Made by a program: the position numbers and the translations under genes. Positions 1 to 7,843 of a stretch of DNA of 34,553 nt are shown here, one piece after another. This DNA comes from a methanotrophic endosymbiont of Bathymodiolus puteoserpentis (Logatchev) (GTDB lineage Bacteria > Pseudomonadota > Gammaproteobacteria > Methylococcales > Methylomonadaceae), in the NCBI RefSeq assembly GCF_900128525.1, contig NZ_FQTQ01000017.1, forward strand, positions 1 through 34,553. Direction: 5' to 3'. Within the stretch, counting starts at the first letter, position 1. Every line of letters begins with the position of its first letter. The notes under the pieces were generated by a model. The model saw only the letters and a list, made by a program, of their open reading frames with translations. It was not told the DNA's origin and did not search any database.

Positions 1-54
1 TTCTCGCATCTGCGCTTCAATTTCTTTTGAGTAAGGTTTTATCTTGGGTCGATT
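1..54 (-). other. Possible 5' end of a transposase-like reading frame, cut by the window edge
   Basis: On the minus strand a frame opens after a stop near position 57 and runs off the left edge. It reads NRPKIKPYSKEIEAQMRE. This hydrophilic start reminds me of the N-termini of some transposases (ISAzo13-like), but there is no ATG in the visible part and only 18 codons can be seen. The identity is a guess. Confidence 0.2.
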
Positions 55-120
55 TTAAATAAAGTTTATGAGTTGCATCATTATAATTCTTAAATTGAAC
101 TTGCCTAAATTAATTTGTGC

Positions 121-891
121 TCATTCCTTAATACAAAATGATGCAGCCACACGTGTGAAGGCATATAACCCCAATAAACCAAGAACTAAGATAATGTAAA
201 AAACAATGACTTGTGTGTTGTGTACATTGGTATGGAAAAGAAATTCAATCAGATGATCTAAGTTATATTCAATAAGTTCAAACAGCAAATGTATTGCTTC
301 TGTAAAATATTCAATAAGAAGGTTAAATAGGCCTATAAAAAAATCAAATATTATTTCAGGGAATACAAAGGCTGTAATAAGAAGAGTGGCTAACAAGCTA
401 TTGAATACAAATTGTTGCCGGCGTTTTTTATTGATATATTTATTGAGTAGTTCAGTGTCTTCTGGACTGATATTAACAAAACAAACACCAATTAAATAAG
501 GGTAGCGGTCTTTTTCAAAGGGGTTGCTGTTTTTACAATAGATCACTTTGCAGCTTACTGTGACTACCGTCATGTTGGATAATAGCAGTATTCTAAGAAT
601 TAAAGAGTCGCCAGGTTTTAATTTCTCTTTACAGGTAAAAGATGCTCCACTGCTACTGATGTTAATATTTAAAGCATCATTTTCATGGACCTTTGATGTG
701 GGGAGTGGCTGGTCTGCTATAGATTTTACATCGTCAGTGTTTTTAGTGTCTGGTAAAGACTCAGGCAAGTCAAAATGCGTGCCATTTTCTCCCTGCTTGT
801 TGACCTTCTGGTAAAACAAGTCAACCGGTTCATAAATACGGAATGCACGTCTACGGTTTGTCAGTTTATTTGGGGGGGAAATAATATCCAT
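121..891 (-). CDS. PilZ-domain protein with C-terminal membrane segments
   Basis: 256 residues. The N-terminal half carries the two PilZ c-di-GMP-binding signatures: an arginine-rich RRRAFR near residues 13-18 and an N-x-S-x-x-G motif (NISSSG) near residues 77-82, separated by a long polar insert. The C-terminal ~90 residues contain several hydrophobic segments, so the protein is probably anchored in the inner membrane with PilZ in the cytoplasm. The ATG at 891 follows AAGAGG at good spacing. The gene is divergent from the DUF2782-thrB pair. The family responds to c-di-GMP; the output of this member is unknown. The hydrophobic region rich in Phe, Ile and Leu with acidic residues could be a poorly packed helical bundle rather than a classical transporter. 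Confidence 0.8.
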   Translation of the reverse strand: MDIISPPNKLTNRRRAFRIYEPVDLFYQKVNKQGENGTHFDLPESLPDTKNTDDVKSIADQPLPTSKVHENDALNINISSSGASFTCKEKLKPGDSLILRILLLSNMTVVTVSCKVIYCKNSNPFEKDRYPYLIGVCFVNISPEDTELLNKYINKKRRQQFVFNSLLATLLITAFVFPEIIFDFFIGLFNLLIEYFTEAIHLLFELIEYNLDHLIEFLFHTNVHNTQVIVFYIILVLGLLGLYAFTRVAASFCIKE

Positions 892-1065
892 ATAGGCCTC
901 TTATCTGCTATGAGTTAGTAATAATAGTGCATTATTATTGTAGTGTTTAGAGCTAAACTATAACTTATTTTAGTTAATTGATAGCGTGTAATTTTATCGG
1001 CAAAAGAGGCGGGTGAGCGTATAATAAGGTCAGTTTCCTAAATTTTATACTTAGAGCAATCACTT

Positions 1066-1407
1066 ATGTATCGTTCCCTTTTGTTGTGTTTAGCCTTATT
1101 TTCTAGCTCAGTTATTGTTGCAGAAGAGCTTGTTGAAACGACAGAAATGATTGAAGTGCCAGAGATGCCAATGCCTGTAGAAGATGGCGAACCAATGGAT
1201 GCGGATATTACGATTACTCGAAAAGGTAAAAAAACAATCCACGAGTATAGTGTTAATGGCAAAATTTATAAAATAAAAATTATTCCTGATGTGGGGCCTG
1301 CTTATTATTTTATTGACCCTGATGGTGATGGAGAAATGGAAGAAGTAACTGCCAGCGACTTAGATGAACTATTGAAAATCAACCAATGGACTATTTTTAG
1401 TTGGTAA
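1066..1407 (+). CDS. Exported DUF2782 family protein
   Basis: 113 residues with a signal peptide (hydrophobic residues 2-18), then an acidic Met/Pro/Glu-rich linker and a small globular domain with TITRKGKKTIHEYSVNGKIY and a DPDGDGEME stretch. This matches the gammaproteobacterial DUF2782 family, usually about 100 residues, with no known function. It is typically found beside thrB or polA, as here: thrB begins three bases after its stop codon, so the two are almost certainly cotranscribed. The acidic loop DPDGDGE looks able to bind a cation, but this is only an impression. Confidence 0.75.
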   Translation: MYRSLLLCLALFSSSVIVAEELVETTEMIEVPEMPMPVEDGEPMDADITITRKGKKTIHEYSVNGKIYKIKIIPDVGPAYYFIDPDGDGEMEEVTASDLDELLKINQWTIFSW

Positions 1408-1410
1408 GCA

Positions 1411-2337
1411 TTGTCAGTTTATACCTCACTTAGTCAGGCTCAAATTGCGCAGTTTATTGGTTCTTATGGGCTTACTTCTCTTAAGCAGTTTTCGGGTATT
1501 AGTGCTGGCATAGAAAATACCAATTATTTATTAGAGACAGTACAAGGCGATTTTGTTTTAACGGTGTACGAACACTTGAAGGCGCATGAAGTCAGTGAGT
1601 ATTTGTGCTTAATGCAACAGTTAAGCGAGGCAGCAGATTATTACCCTTGTCCACTAGTCGACTCTAAGCAACAAACTTTAAGAGTTTTGTCTAATAAACC
1701 TGCTGCTTTATTTAAGTGTTTACTGGGTGAGTCTGTTGCTATTGCTACGCTTAATCAATGCCGGTCAATTGCAGTTGCTTTGGCGCGCTTACATTTAAGT
1801 AGCCCTACCATACAGTTTGTTAAGACAAACCCTCGGTCTCTTATTGATCTACAGGTTAGTAGGCAACAAATAGCAAGGCATTTATCTACGCAAGATTTAG
1901 CTTTATTGACAGATGAGCTTGCTTACCAATTTAGTCAAGAAACGGGGTATTTAGCACAAGGTCTTATTCATGCAGACTTATTTAAAGACAATGTTTTATT
2001 TGTCGGCGACACTGTTACGGGTTTGTTAGATTTTTATGCTGCTTGTTGTGATTGTTTTATTTTAGATGTTGCCGTGGCTTTGAATGATTGGTGTATTAAT
2101 GAGCAAGGTCGCTTCGATCAAGAAAAACAACAAGCTTTTTTGCAAGCATATCAATCGGTACGTGTTTTTTCGGCAGATGAAGAACGTTTATTACCGGTTT
2201 TTTTAAGACGAGCTAGCTTGCGTTTTTGGTTGTCTCGGCTGGAGCATAGATTTAAAGCAAGAGCTGGAGAGATAACGCAAGATAAAGACCCTAATGCGTT
2301 TAAACAATTATTGCTAAGGCATAGGGCTGTATTCTAA
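1411..2337 (+). CDS. thrB: Homoserine kinase, APH-fold type
   Basis: 308 residues, the usual length for the aminoglycoside-phosphotransferase-fold homoserine kinase, which phosphorylates L-homoserine with ATP in threonine synthesis. The start is a TTG at 1411; the resulting MSVYTSL N-terminus is characteristic of the family, and no better ATG lies nearby. Visible motifs: the N-terminal substrate-binding GISAGIENTNY, the catalytic HADLFKDN loop (H-x-D-x4-N) and the metal-binding GLLDFYAA. The C-terminus ends in basic helices as in relatives. The weak TTG start and 3-base gap suggest translational coupling to the DUF2782 gene upstream. Confidence 0.93.
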   Translation: MSVYTSLSQAQIAQFIGSYGLTSLKQFSGISAGIENTNYLLETVQGDFVLTVYEHLKAHEVSEYLCLMQQLSEAADYYPCPLVDSKQQTLRVLSNKPAALFKCLLGESVAIATLNQCRSIAVALARLHLSSPTIQFVKTNPRSLIDLQVSRQQIARHLSTQDLALLTDELAYQFSQETGYLAQGLIHADLFKDNVLFVGDTVTGLLDFYAACCDCFILDVAVALNDWCINEQGRFDQEKQQAFLQAYQSVRVFSADEERLLPVFLRRASLRFWLSRLEHRFKARAGEITQDKDPNAFKQLLLRHRAVF

Positions 2338-2438
2338 CCCTATGAAGTGTAAGCTTGTATCTGCGAGTTAATATTTTATTTAGCATGATACAATCAGAAC
2401 TAGGTATATTAAATAATAATTATAAAGAGGAACTCGTA

Positions 2439-2822
2439 ATGAAATTGATACATGGCTTACTAGTCGGGGCAACATTTTTATTTTCAGTTGCAGCGAATGC
2501 TGAAGTTAAACTAGAAGATGATTCTAAAATTTTAGGTAAATGGAATTTATATGCTGAGGCGATAGGATTGGACAAAGAGAAAGTACAGTTATTTTCTAAG
2601 TGGGATTTTAGAAAAGATGGTGTTTTACATACTGAATCAGAAGACCGTTTTGGTCGAACTAAGACATTAGTCATTGATTTAAAATATGCAGTTGAAGATG
2701 GTGTTATTAAGAAGCAAAAAACGGTGGGACGTTCAAAAATGGAGAGCTGTAAAGTCGTCGCATTAGATGCTAATGATATGACATTAAAATGTACATTTGT
2801 GCATTTGTTCTTCCGCCGTTAA
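2439..2822 (+). CDS. Small exported protein of unknown function (paralogue of 16713-17102)
   Basis: 127 residues from the ATG at 2439, which follows AAAGAGGAACTCGTA; a longer in-frame start at 2355 lacks a good ribosome site and would bury the signal peptide. The mature part begins after AANA-EVKLED. The core has a motif D-(D/N)-S-K/Q-ILG-K/N-W, then a K-W-D/N-F sequence, IKKQ, and a C-K-V-V site, all shared with the protein encoded at 16713-17102. The two Cys residues near the C-terminus (SCKVV and LKCTF) are conserved in both, suggesting a periplasmic disulfide. The overall pattern resembles small lipocalin-like beta proteins, but I do not recognise a named family. It is convergent with bluB, with a palindromic repeat between. 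Confidence 0.7.
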   Translation: MKLIHGLLVGATFLFSVAANAEVKLEDDSKILGKWNLYAEAIGLDKEKVQLFSKWDFRKDGVLHTESEDRFGRTKTLVIDLKYAVEDGVIKKQKTVGRSKMESCKVVALDANDMTLKCTFVHLFFRR

Positions 2823-2837
2823 GCCAAATACTATTAT

Positions 2838-2864
2838 GTAAGGCGGACTTTTAGTCTGCCCTAC
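2838..2864. repeat. Palindromic repeat between convergent genes (GGCGGACT family)
   Basis: GTAAGGCGGACTT and AGTCTGCCCTAC form an imperfect hairpin with a short loop. The same GGCGGACTTTA core recurs at 24098-24159. It lies four bases before the bluB stop codon and 15 bases after the exported-protein stop codon, so it may also act as a bidirectional terminator. Confidence 0.6.
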
Positions 2865-2868
2865 AATT

Positions 2869-3519
2869 TTAGGTATCAGATCCCCAGCTATTTTCACTCA
2901 CAAATTCTTCTAAAGCACGCCCTTTTGTCCAGTTCTCTAGTTCTAACATGGGTTTACTATAAAATTCTTCTACATGACCTAAGCATAATATAGCGATCGG
3001 CTGGCTGCCTTGGGGCATTTTTAGCAAGGTAGATAATTTGTTAGGATCAAATAAAGATACCCAGCCCATACCTAATCCTTCTGCACGTGCAGCGAGCCAA
3101 ATATTTTGTATGGCACAAGAGGCGGAAGCTAGATCCATTTCGGGTAAAGTGCGGCGACCAAAAATATGTTGTTCACGGTTATTTGGCAAGGCGACAACTA
3201 ACAGTTCAGCGCACTCTAAAACGCCTTCAACTTTCAGTTTCATAAATTCATCTTTGCGTTCGCCTAGGGCCTGGGCTGTTAATTGGCGTTCAATTTCGAC
3301 TAATTGATAAATAGACTGACGTAATATGTTAGAGGTGATGCGAATAAAATGCCACGGTTGCATTAAGCCAACACTGCCAGCCTGGTGTGCTGCTTGGAGT
3401 AATTTAGTTAAGGTTTCAGCAGGAATAGGTTTATTAATAAAGTGGCGCATATCTCGGCGTTCGGCTATGGCACGATATACGCCTGCAATTTCAGCTTTAG
3501 AAAATTTATGTTTATCCAT
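2869..3519 (-). CDS. bluB: 5,6-dimethylbenzimidazole synthase BluB
   Basis: 216 residues, nitroreductase fold. BluB breaks down reduced FMN with oxygen to form 5,6-dimethylbenzimidazole, the lower ligand of cobalamin. Supporting motifs are the N-terminal AIAERRDMRHF FMN-phosphate loop, GLMQPWHFI, and the GLGMGWVSLFDP segment typical of BluB rather than general nitroreductases. The ATG at 3519 overlaps the end of cobS by eight bases, so the two form a two-gene cobalamin unit. The enzyme needs oxygen, fitting an aerobic host. Confidence 0.9.
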   Translation of the reverse strand: MDKHKFSKAEIAGVYRAIAERRDMRHFINKPIPAETLTKLLQAAHQAGSVGLMQPWHFIRITSNILRQSIYQLVEIERQLTAQALGERKDEFMKLKVEGVLECAELLVVALPNNREQHIFGRRTLPEMDLASASCAIQNIWLAARAEGLGMGWVSLFDPNKLSTLLKMPQGSQPIAILCLGHVEEFYSKPMLELENWTKGRALEEFVSENSWGSDT

Positions 3520-4246
3520 AGAATAATACCCAATTAATTAACACAGCGGCTTCAATGATTTCTACACTAGCACCATAGACATCGCCTGTTATACCTTGTA
3601 TGCGTTGTAAGGCTAAATATCGTATCCCAGCGATAATAAATAATATGCTCAGGACAATATAAATTGAGAACAGCCAAGCACACGCAGTCAATGCAATGGT
3701 GGTAATGATTAACGCAAGCTGTTTTGGTAGGTGCTGTTGCATAGCGCTACCTAAACCATTTTCTCGGATATAGGGCGTGCTAAGCATTAATATTAAGATA
3801 CTTAGGCGTGCTAAAAAGGGTGCGACTAAAAGTGGTAGAAGAACTTGCTTCGAGCTAAGTAGTTGTTGTAATGCGCTCCATTTTAATAGCAATAGCAAAA
3901 TTAAAATGATAACGGCAATAGGGCCAGCAGCTGGGTCTTTCATGATTGCTAAACTGCGCGTTTTGTCACCTAAACCGCCCGCCCAAGCATCACTACAATC
4001 TGCTAATCCATCTAAATGTAAGCCACCGGTTATCAATACCCAAAGCGTTAAAATCAGAGCAGCATTGAGTGTTATTGCATGAGGCGGTAAGAAATAAGCA
4101 AGTACGGCAAGAAAGCAACCAATTAATAAACCAATAATTGGATAAAACAGCACAGATTGCCCCAGGCGTTTATCAGAGAATTCAGTCTTAATATTGAGTG
4201 GAAAGCGCGTTAAAAATTGTAAAGCAAGTGCGAATGAGGCAAACAT
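3512..4246 (-). CDS. cobS: Adenosylcobinamide-GDP ribazoletransferase (cobalamin synthase)
   Basis: Integral membrane enzyme joining adenosylcobinamide-GDP with alpha-ribazole in the last part of cobalamin synthesis. The hallmark LQFLTRFP near the N-terminus and the acidic metal-binding HLDGLADCSDAWAGG are present, followed by the KDPAAGP loop and several hydrophobic helices. I place the start at the ATG at 4246 (244 residues), where the family homology begins. An upstream GTG at 4294 adds MSRAFARAQ..., but that segment is encoded by a palindromic repeat and is probably not native. Neither start has a strong ribosome site. bluB is directly downstream and overlapping. Confidence 0.9.
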   Translation of the reverse strand: MFASFALALQFLTRFPLNIKTEFSDKRLGQSVLFYPIIGLLIGCFLAVLAYFLPPHAITLNAALILTLWVLITGGLHLDGLADCSDAWAGGLGDKTRSLAIMKDPAAGPIAVIILILLLLLKWSALQQLLSSKQVLLPLLVAPFLARLSILILMLSTPYIRENGLGSAMQQHLPKQLALIITTIALTACAWLFSIYIVLSILFIIAGIRYLALQRIQGITGDVYGASVEIIEAAVLINWVLFYG

Positions 4247-4269
4247 GAAAGAGGGAGGTTTTAGTGATT

Positions 4270-4294
4270 GTGCACGGGCAAAAGCCCGTGACAC
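4270..4294. repeat. Perfect-stem palindrome upstream of cobS
   Basis: CACGGGC-AAAA-GCCCGTG lies inside a longer near-palindrome that begins GTGCA and ends GACAC. It sits between the TM2 gene and the likely cobS start, and in mRNA it forms a strong hairpin directly ahead of the cobS start. Confidence 0.65.
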
Positions 4295-4304
4295 TCAGGT
4301 GGGT

Positions 4305-4724
4305 TTACTTTAAAGGGCGGCCTTCTTGATCTTTATCTATTCTACCGGCGATTAATAAAATGCCTTCGACAAAAGGCCATAAATAGCCAGTACCTAAAGT
4401 AAAAGCAGTAACTGTTAGTTGGATCATAGCGATTTTATAAAAGCCTAGGTACCAACGGTGCCCGCCAAATAAGCCTGTTAAAGGAAACATTGCTAAGAAA
4501 ATAGCCAGTTTACGTGATTTAACCGCCTCTTTATGTTGTAGATAGCTGCCGATTAAAGTGACCATGCTAGCGGTATCGCCCTCGCCTTCAAAAAGCACAT
4601 CAGAATCAATACGGGGTTCTTCAGTTTCGCTCCAGTCGTCAATATGAAAACCGTAATAAATCCCATCGCATTGAATGACGCCTGTTTGTGTGTCTGCATC
4701 GTAACTTTTAATTTTTCCAATCAT
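4305..4724 (-). CDS. TM2-domain membrane protein with an N-terminal cold-shock-like segment
   Basis: 139 residues. Residues 1-35 (MIGKIKSYDADTQTGVIQCD) have the look of a cold-shock or OB-fold strand pair, as in other bacterial TM2 proteins. The C-terminal half is a TM2 domain: two hydrophobic helices with the GLFGGHRWYLG motif between polar turns and a following GTGYLWPFVEGI. It is predicted to be an inner-membrane protein of unknown function. It is probably expressed alone or at the head of the cobS-bluB group, which follows after a palindrome. Confidence 0.75.
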   Translation of the reverse strand: MIGKIKSYDADTQTGVIQCDGIYYGFHIDDWSETEEPRIDSDVLFEGEGDTASMVTLIGSYLQHKEAVKSRKLAIFLAMFPLTGLFGGHRWYLGFYKIAMIQLTVTAFTLGTGYLWPFVEGILLIAGRIDKDQEGRPLK

Positions 4725-4861
4725 GTTAAGCCTCTTTAATAATATATTAGAGATTTTACTACAACTAAGCGACCTACTGGGGAAATATCGGCTTGGTTCA
4801 GTACGACTGAGCTTTCGTCTGTAAGTTCAGGTAAGAGTAGACTTGTGAATTAAATTCGGCC

Positions 4862-5527
4862 TTACGTTGGTTTTGAGGTTTTTTTCATTTTTCTAGCTAG
4901 AATATTGTTTAGCCATCTGATTGATAATGCGCCAAGAATAATGCTAAAAGCTAAGGCAGCCCAAGTAAAACGGTCATTATGAATTGGATAATAATCCGGT
5001 GTCAGCGGTACAGTTAAGCCTAAAATACTATCTAAGTCACCACTGCCTTCGCCGACTTTTAACTGTGCTTTCATACCTTTTTCGGTATGGGTTGATACTT
5101 CGCAGTGAATATAATAAGTATAGTCGCGAGAGGGCACGATAAATGAGCCAGTTTTTTGTCCTTTACCGTAGAGTTCAATCGTGAACATACCTTTAGGGTA
5201 CAGATAACCAGGCAGCCCATGAAGCATAAATTGATGGCGAATATCATCTTCATTTATAAAGGTGATATTAACTCGAGCACAAGCAGGTACTTGCCAGTCA
5301 CGTTTATCATAGGTGAACATTTTGCCATTAAAGCCTTTAACAAATTTATGTCCTCCACGAATAGTAATATCAACATCTTTTGATATTTCCTTGCAGTCTT
5401 TAGGTAATTTATCGGGGTTATGATTCATAATCATCCCTGATTCATCCATAATCATTCCGCCGTGATTCATCGCTGAAAAGGTCGCTGTAGAGCTTAGTAA
5501 TAAAATTAAAAGTAATAGAGTTTTCAT
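4862..5527 (-). CDS. Membrane-anchored cupredoxin (type 1 copper protein)
   Basis: 221 residues: signal peptide (1-19), a Met/His-rich stretch (NHGGMIMDESGMIMNHN, about residues 21-37), a cupredoxin domain and a C-terminal transmembrane helix (about 187-206). The copper ligands of a type 1 site can be read: His98 (in DIRHQF), Cys142, His147 and Met152 (HCEVSTHTEKGM). Cys45 and Cys83 could pair. The start codon is one base after the stop of the multicopper oxidase gene, so the two are cotranscribed. Inference: it passes electrons to, or delivers copper to, the oxidase on the periplasmic face. The Met/His-rich N-terminus suggests additional Cu(I) binding. Confidence 0.8.
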   Translation of the reverse strand: MKTLLLLILLLSSTATFSAMNHGGMIMDESGMIMNHNPDKLPKDCKEISKDVDITIRGGHKFVKGFNGKMFTYDKRDWQVPACARVNITFINEDDIRHQFMLHGLPGYLYPKGMFTIELYGKGQKTGSFIVPSRDYTYYIHCEVSTHTEKGMKAQLKVGEGSGDLDSILGLTVPLTPDYYPIHNDRFTWAALAFSIILGALSIRWLNNILARKMKKTSKPT

Positions 5528-5528
5528 A

Positions 5529-7178
5529 TTAATCTGCCTTACTCAGACCGCGAATAATGAATATGAGTAAGCCAAAAATGAGCCCGACTAATAATCCCCA
5601 TAAAATAAGATGAACATAATCAGGCGCTAGCATGCCGGGATCTTTTTTCCCCCATTGCGGTTTTTCTTTGTTTTGGTAACTGTTAGTCAGTACATCATCT
5701 AAGGCATCTTTACGTATCATGGGCATACCATTAGGGTTTAACATACTTTCGTAAACCATGAGAGCCATATTTCCGCCAGGACTTATACCATCATTGGCCA
5801 CGCCTGTTTCTACATGATCATGAAATAACCAAATTCCCTCGCCATAGCTATGTAGACCATCATTCGTGGTTTGTAAGTGGAGGTCTATACGCTGTGCCGC
5901 CGATAAATTGTAGACATCACGAGTAATTTGCGCGGCTGGGTTTTGTGTAACACCATCATAATCAGTGATTGTCGCTTTATGTCCGTGGATATGGACGGCA
6001 ATACCACTATGCTGGGTGTTAAGTAGGCGCAGCTTAATATTCTCATTAGGTTTAGCGATAATGAGTGAGTCGCGTAGCGTATATGGGAAGGAGTGGCCAT
6101 TTAGCATAAAGTAATTTTCATTGGATTCACTCATATTATAAACGCGGTGCATTTGTTTGGAAATTTCTCTAATATCGTTAGATTCTTGGATGGTTTTTGC
6201 TAAATTTTTATCAATTGATTGGTAGTGTAAATCATATTCTCGGTCATATTTTTCTTTAATAGCCACGGAGGAATAGCGTACCTGTCCTGCGCCAATATTA
6301 AAAGTCTGCACCCAGTTGTTAGGCCGGTTTTCTTCAACCACAAACATACCATTTAAACCCATGAGTAAATGCTTGTCGGTTTGCACATGGCAATGATAAA
6401 GCATCGTACCAGCATGGCGTGGTTGTAATTCATAAGTACGTATAGCACCGGGCATCACCGGTTTTTCACCTGTGATGGGGACGCCATCATTATCTCCTCC
6501 ATTTAGCGTCTGGAATGCATGATCGACGCCATGAAAATGTAGGGTATGCGGGAAGTAGTGGGTATTTTCTAAAGTAATATAAACTTTATCGCCTTGCTCA
6601 ATTCGGATGACAGGTGAGGGGGCTCGTAAAATGGCATTGGCTTTATTTGAACGAAAATTTTTCACGCTCATGCCGCGCAATTTAGGAGAGAAAGCCCACA
6701 TGCCAGGTTGTATGCCTGGGGCAATATCATAAGTTGGAAAGACATTAGGGCTGTCGGGTGTTGCACCATTGAGCTCTAAAACTTCCAATTTAATACGGAT
6801 TATATCAGGGTCTCCATCACCATCTAAATCATCCGATTTAATCAGCGCATCCTCTGCCATATGTGTGTTCATTAAAGTGCGCATAGAGATATTATTCATA
6901 CCTTTAACTGAGGCGGCGATATTATATGGGTTATCAGGTTCGCATAATAAAGACTCTGCCATAGTAACCGCATCAATTGTTTGTGCTGCTCGCCATTCAG
7001 GGTGTTCATCAAGGCAAGGTTTAGTGACAACAAAAGGTTTACTTAGTTGTGGCAGCTGCCCATCAGGTAAATTAATGCCTGCAGTGCGTTGAAAGAACGC
7101 GGGTTGTAACCAAATAGCTAAAGCAATCAAGGTGATAATAACGGGAATAAGGCGGTAATAGAAAACTTTATTAGGCAT
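5529..7178 (-). CDS. Membrane-anchored multicopper oxidase, type 1 copper in the first domain only
   Basis: 549 residues from the ATG at 7178; an in-frame TTG at 7223 would add 15 residues ahead of the N-terminal hydrophobic helix. Residues 1-30 form a membrane anchor or signal, and a second hydrophobic helix lies at the C-terminus (about 521-543). All four His pairs of a trinuclear cluster are present: H214/H216 (LHFHG), H262/H264 (HCH), H396/H398 (HIHGH) and H453/H455 (FHDH). The type 1 set, Cys263 with His270 and Met273, is in domain 1. In domain 2 the equivalent motif is HDH, with no Cys. The N-terminal ~190 residues contain a DLDGDGDPD loop (near 117-125) that may bind calcium. The substrate is unknown. 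Cotranscribed with the cupredoxin downstream. Confidence 0.85.
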   Translation of the reverse strand: MPNKVFYYRLIPVIITLIALAIWLQPAFFQRTAGINLPDGQLPQLSKPFVVTKPCLDEHPEWRAAQTIDAVTMAESLLCEPDNPYNIAASVKGMNNISMRTLMNTHMAEDALIKSDDLDGDGDPDIIRIKLEVLELNGATPDSPNVFPTYDIAPGIQPGMWAFSPKLRGMSVKNFRSNKANAILRAPSPVIRIEQGDKVYITLENTHYFPHTLHFHGVDHAFQTLNGGDNDGVPITGEKPVMPGAIRTYELQPRHAGTMLYHCHVQTDKHLLMGLNGMFVVEENRPNNWVQTFNIGAGQVRYSSVAIKEKYDREYDLHYQSIDKNLAKTIQESNDIREISKQMHRVYNMSESNENYFMLNGHSFPYTLRDSLIIAKPNENIKLRLLNTQHSGIAVHIHGHKATITDYDGVTQNPAAQITRDVYNLSAAQRIDLHLQTTNDGLHSYGEGIWLFHDHVETGVANDGISPGGNMALMVYESMLNPNGMPMIRKDALDDVLTNSYQNKEKPQWGKKDPGMLAPDYVHLILWGLLVGLIFGLLIFIIRGLSKAD

Positions 7179-7262
7179 AGTAGGTATATCTAATGGGTAT
7201 GAGGATTTACTTATACAAAGCAATATATTGGCTGGCGTTAGCTCGTGACCGACAATAATATT

Positions 7263-7287
7263 ATTCCTGAAGTTTTTTATCAGGAAT
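7263..7287. promoter_or_regulatory. Candidate operator or hairpin upstream of the multicopper oxidase gene
   Basis: ATTCCTGA and TCAGGAAT are perfect inverted repeats separated by nine bases, about 85 bases ahead of the oxidase start. The dyad could be a regulator site or an mRNA hairpin. I do not recognise the consensus. Confidence 0.3.
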
Positions 7288-7486
7288 CCATTGTATTGCA
7301 GTAATCAGATGATTGCTCTTGGTTTAACGTGGAGAAATTTTACTGCATATTAAGGCTGTGAGTTTTTGACTAGTACAGCATTCTTGAAATAAGCGATAAA
7401 ATAACAAGATGATTAATCAATTAAAAATAATGTCTTAGACCATTTCTTCATGACCGTTCATATCTCCCTAGAAAACATCAAAATAC

Positions 7487-7562
7487 CTTGTTATTCTGGC
7501 GCATTTCTAGCAGGGACCTATATCCTCAAACAGATTCTCGATTAAATACTTCGGGAATGACG
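7487..7562. repeat. Degraded MITE-like inverted repeat (GTCATTCC family)
   Basis: The left end reads TTGTTATTCTGGCGCATTTC and the right end, on the opposite strand, CGTCATTCCCGAAGTATTTA followed by ATCGAGAATC. They are related by imperfect inversion. This resembles the widespread proteobacterial CGTCATTCCCG...GGGAATC repeats. Both arms have diverged, so it looks old. Confidence 0.4.
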
Positions 7563-7843
7563 ATATTTTTATGAGGGTCTGTGAATGGTTATGTTTCTTT
7601 ATGTCCCAAAATCAAGCGGTGCAGTATTGGCAGATAGAAGCAATAATTAATATTTGCTTATATTACCATGGTTTAGTCTCTAGCCCGTAGGGAGATTAAG
7701 GATATTTATTATACGAACTCAGGTAATATTAATTTCTGCACCAAAGCAATTTGCAGCGAATGTCATCGATCTGAAAATATCTGTTATCAAAGCCTGTATA
7801 GGGCTCGTAATACTTCGATGTCTGTGGGTAATAAGACCTTATG

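Larger units (their letters stand above)
7179..7843. other. Long stretch without a convincing gene
   Basis: About 665 bases upstream of the multicopper oxidase. It holds the promoter side of that gene, a palindrome at 7263-7287 and a degraded inverted-repeat element at 7487-7562. A plus-strand frame from the ATG at 7571 gives 38 codons with no ribosome site, and the 58-codon open frame at about 7680-7855 lacks a start codon. I see no recognisable protein in it. Confidence 0.6.

Noticed and set aside
4247-4304. Cobalamin riboswitch ahead of cobS-bluB
   Set aside because: The leader is only a short palindrome; the conserved B12 box is not visible.
7571-7687. 38-codon plus-strand ORF and a longer startless frame at about 7680-7855
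   Set aside because: No ribosome site or start, no recognisable family; a CxxCH in one frame (ICSECHRS) is likely chance since no signal peptide or start precedes it.
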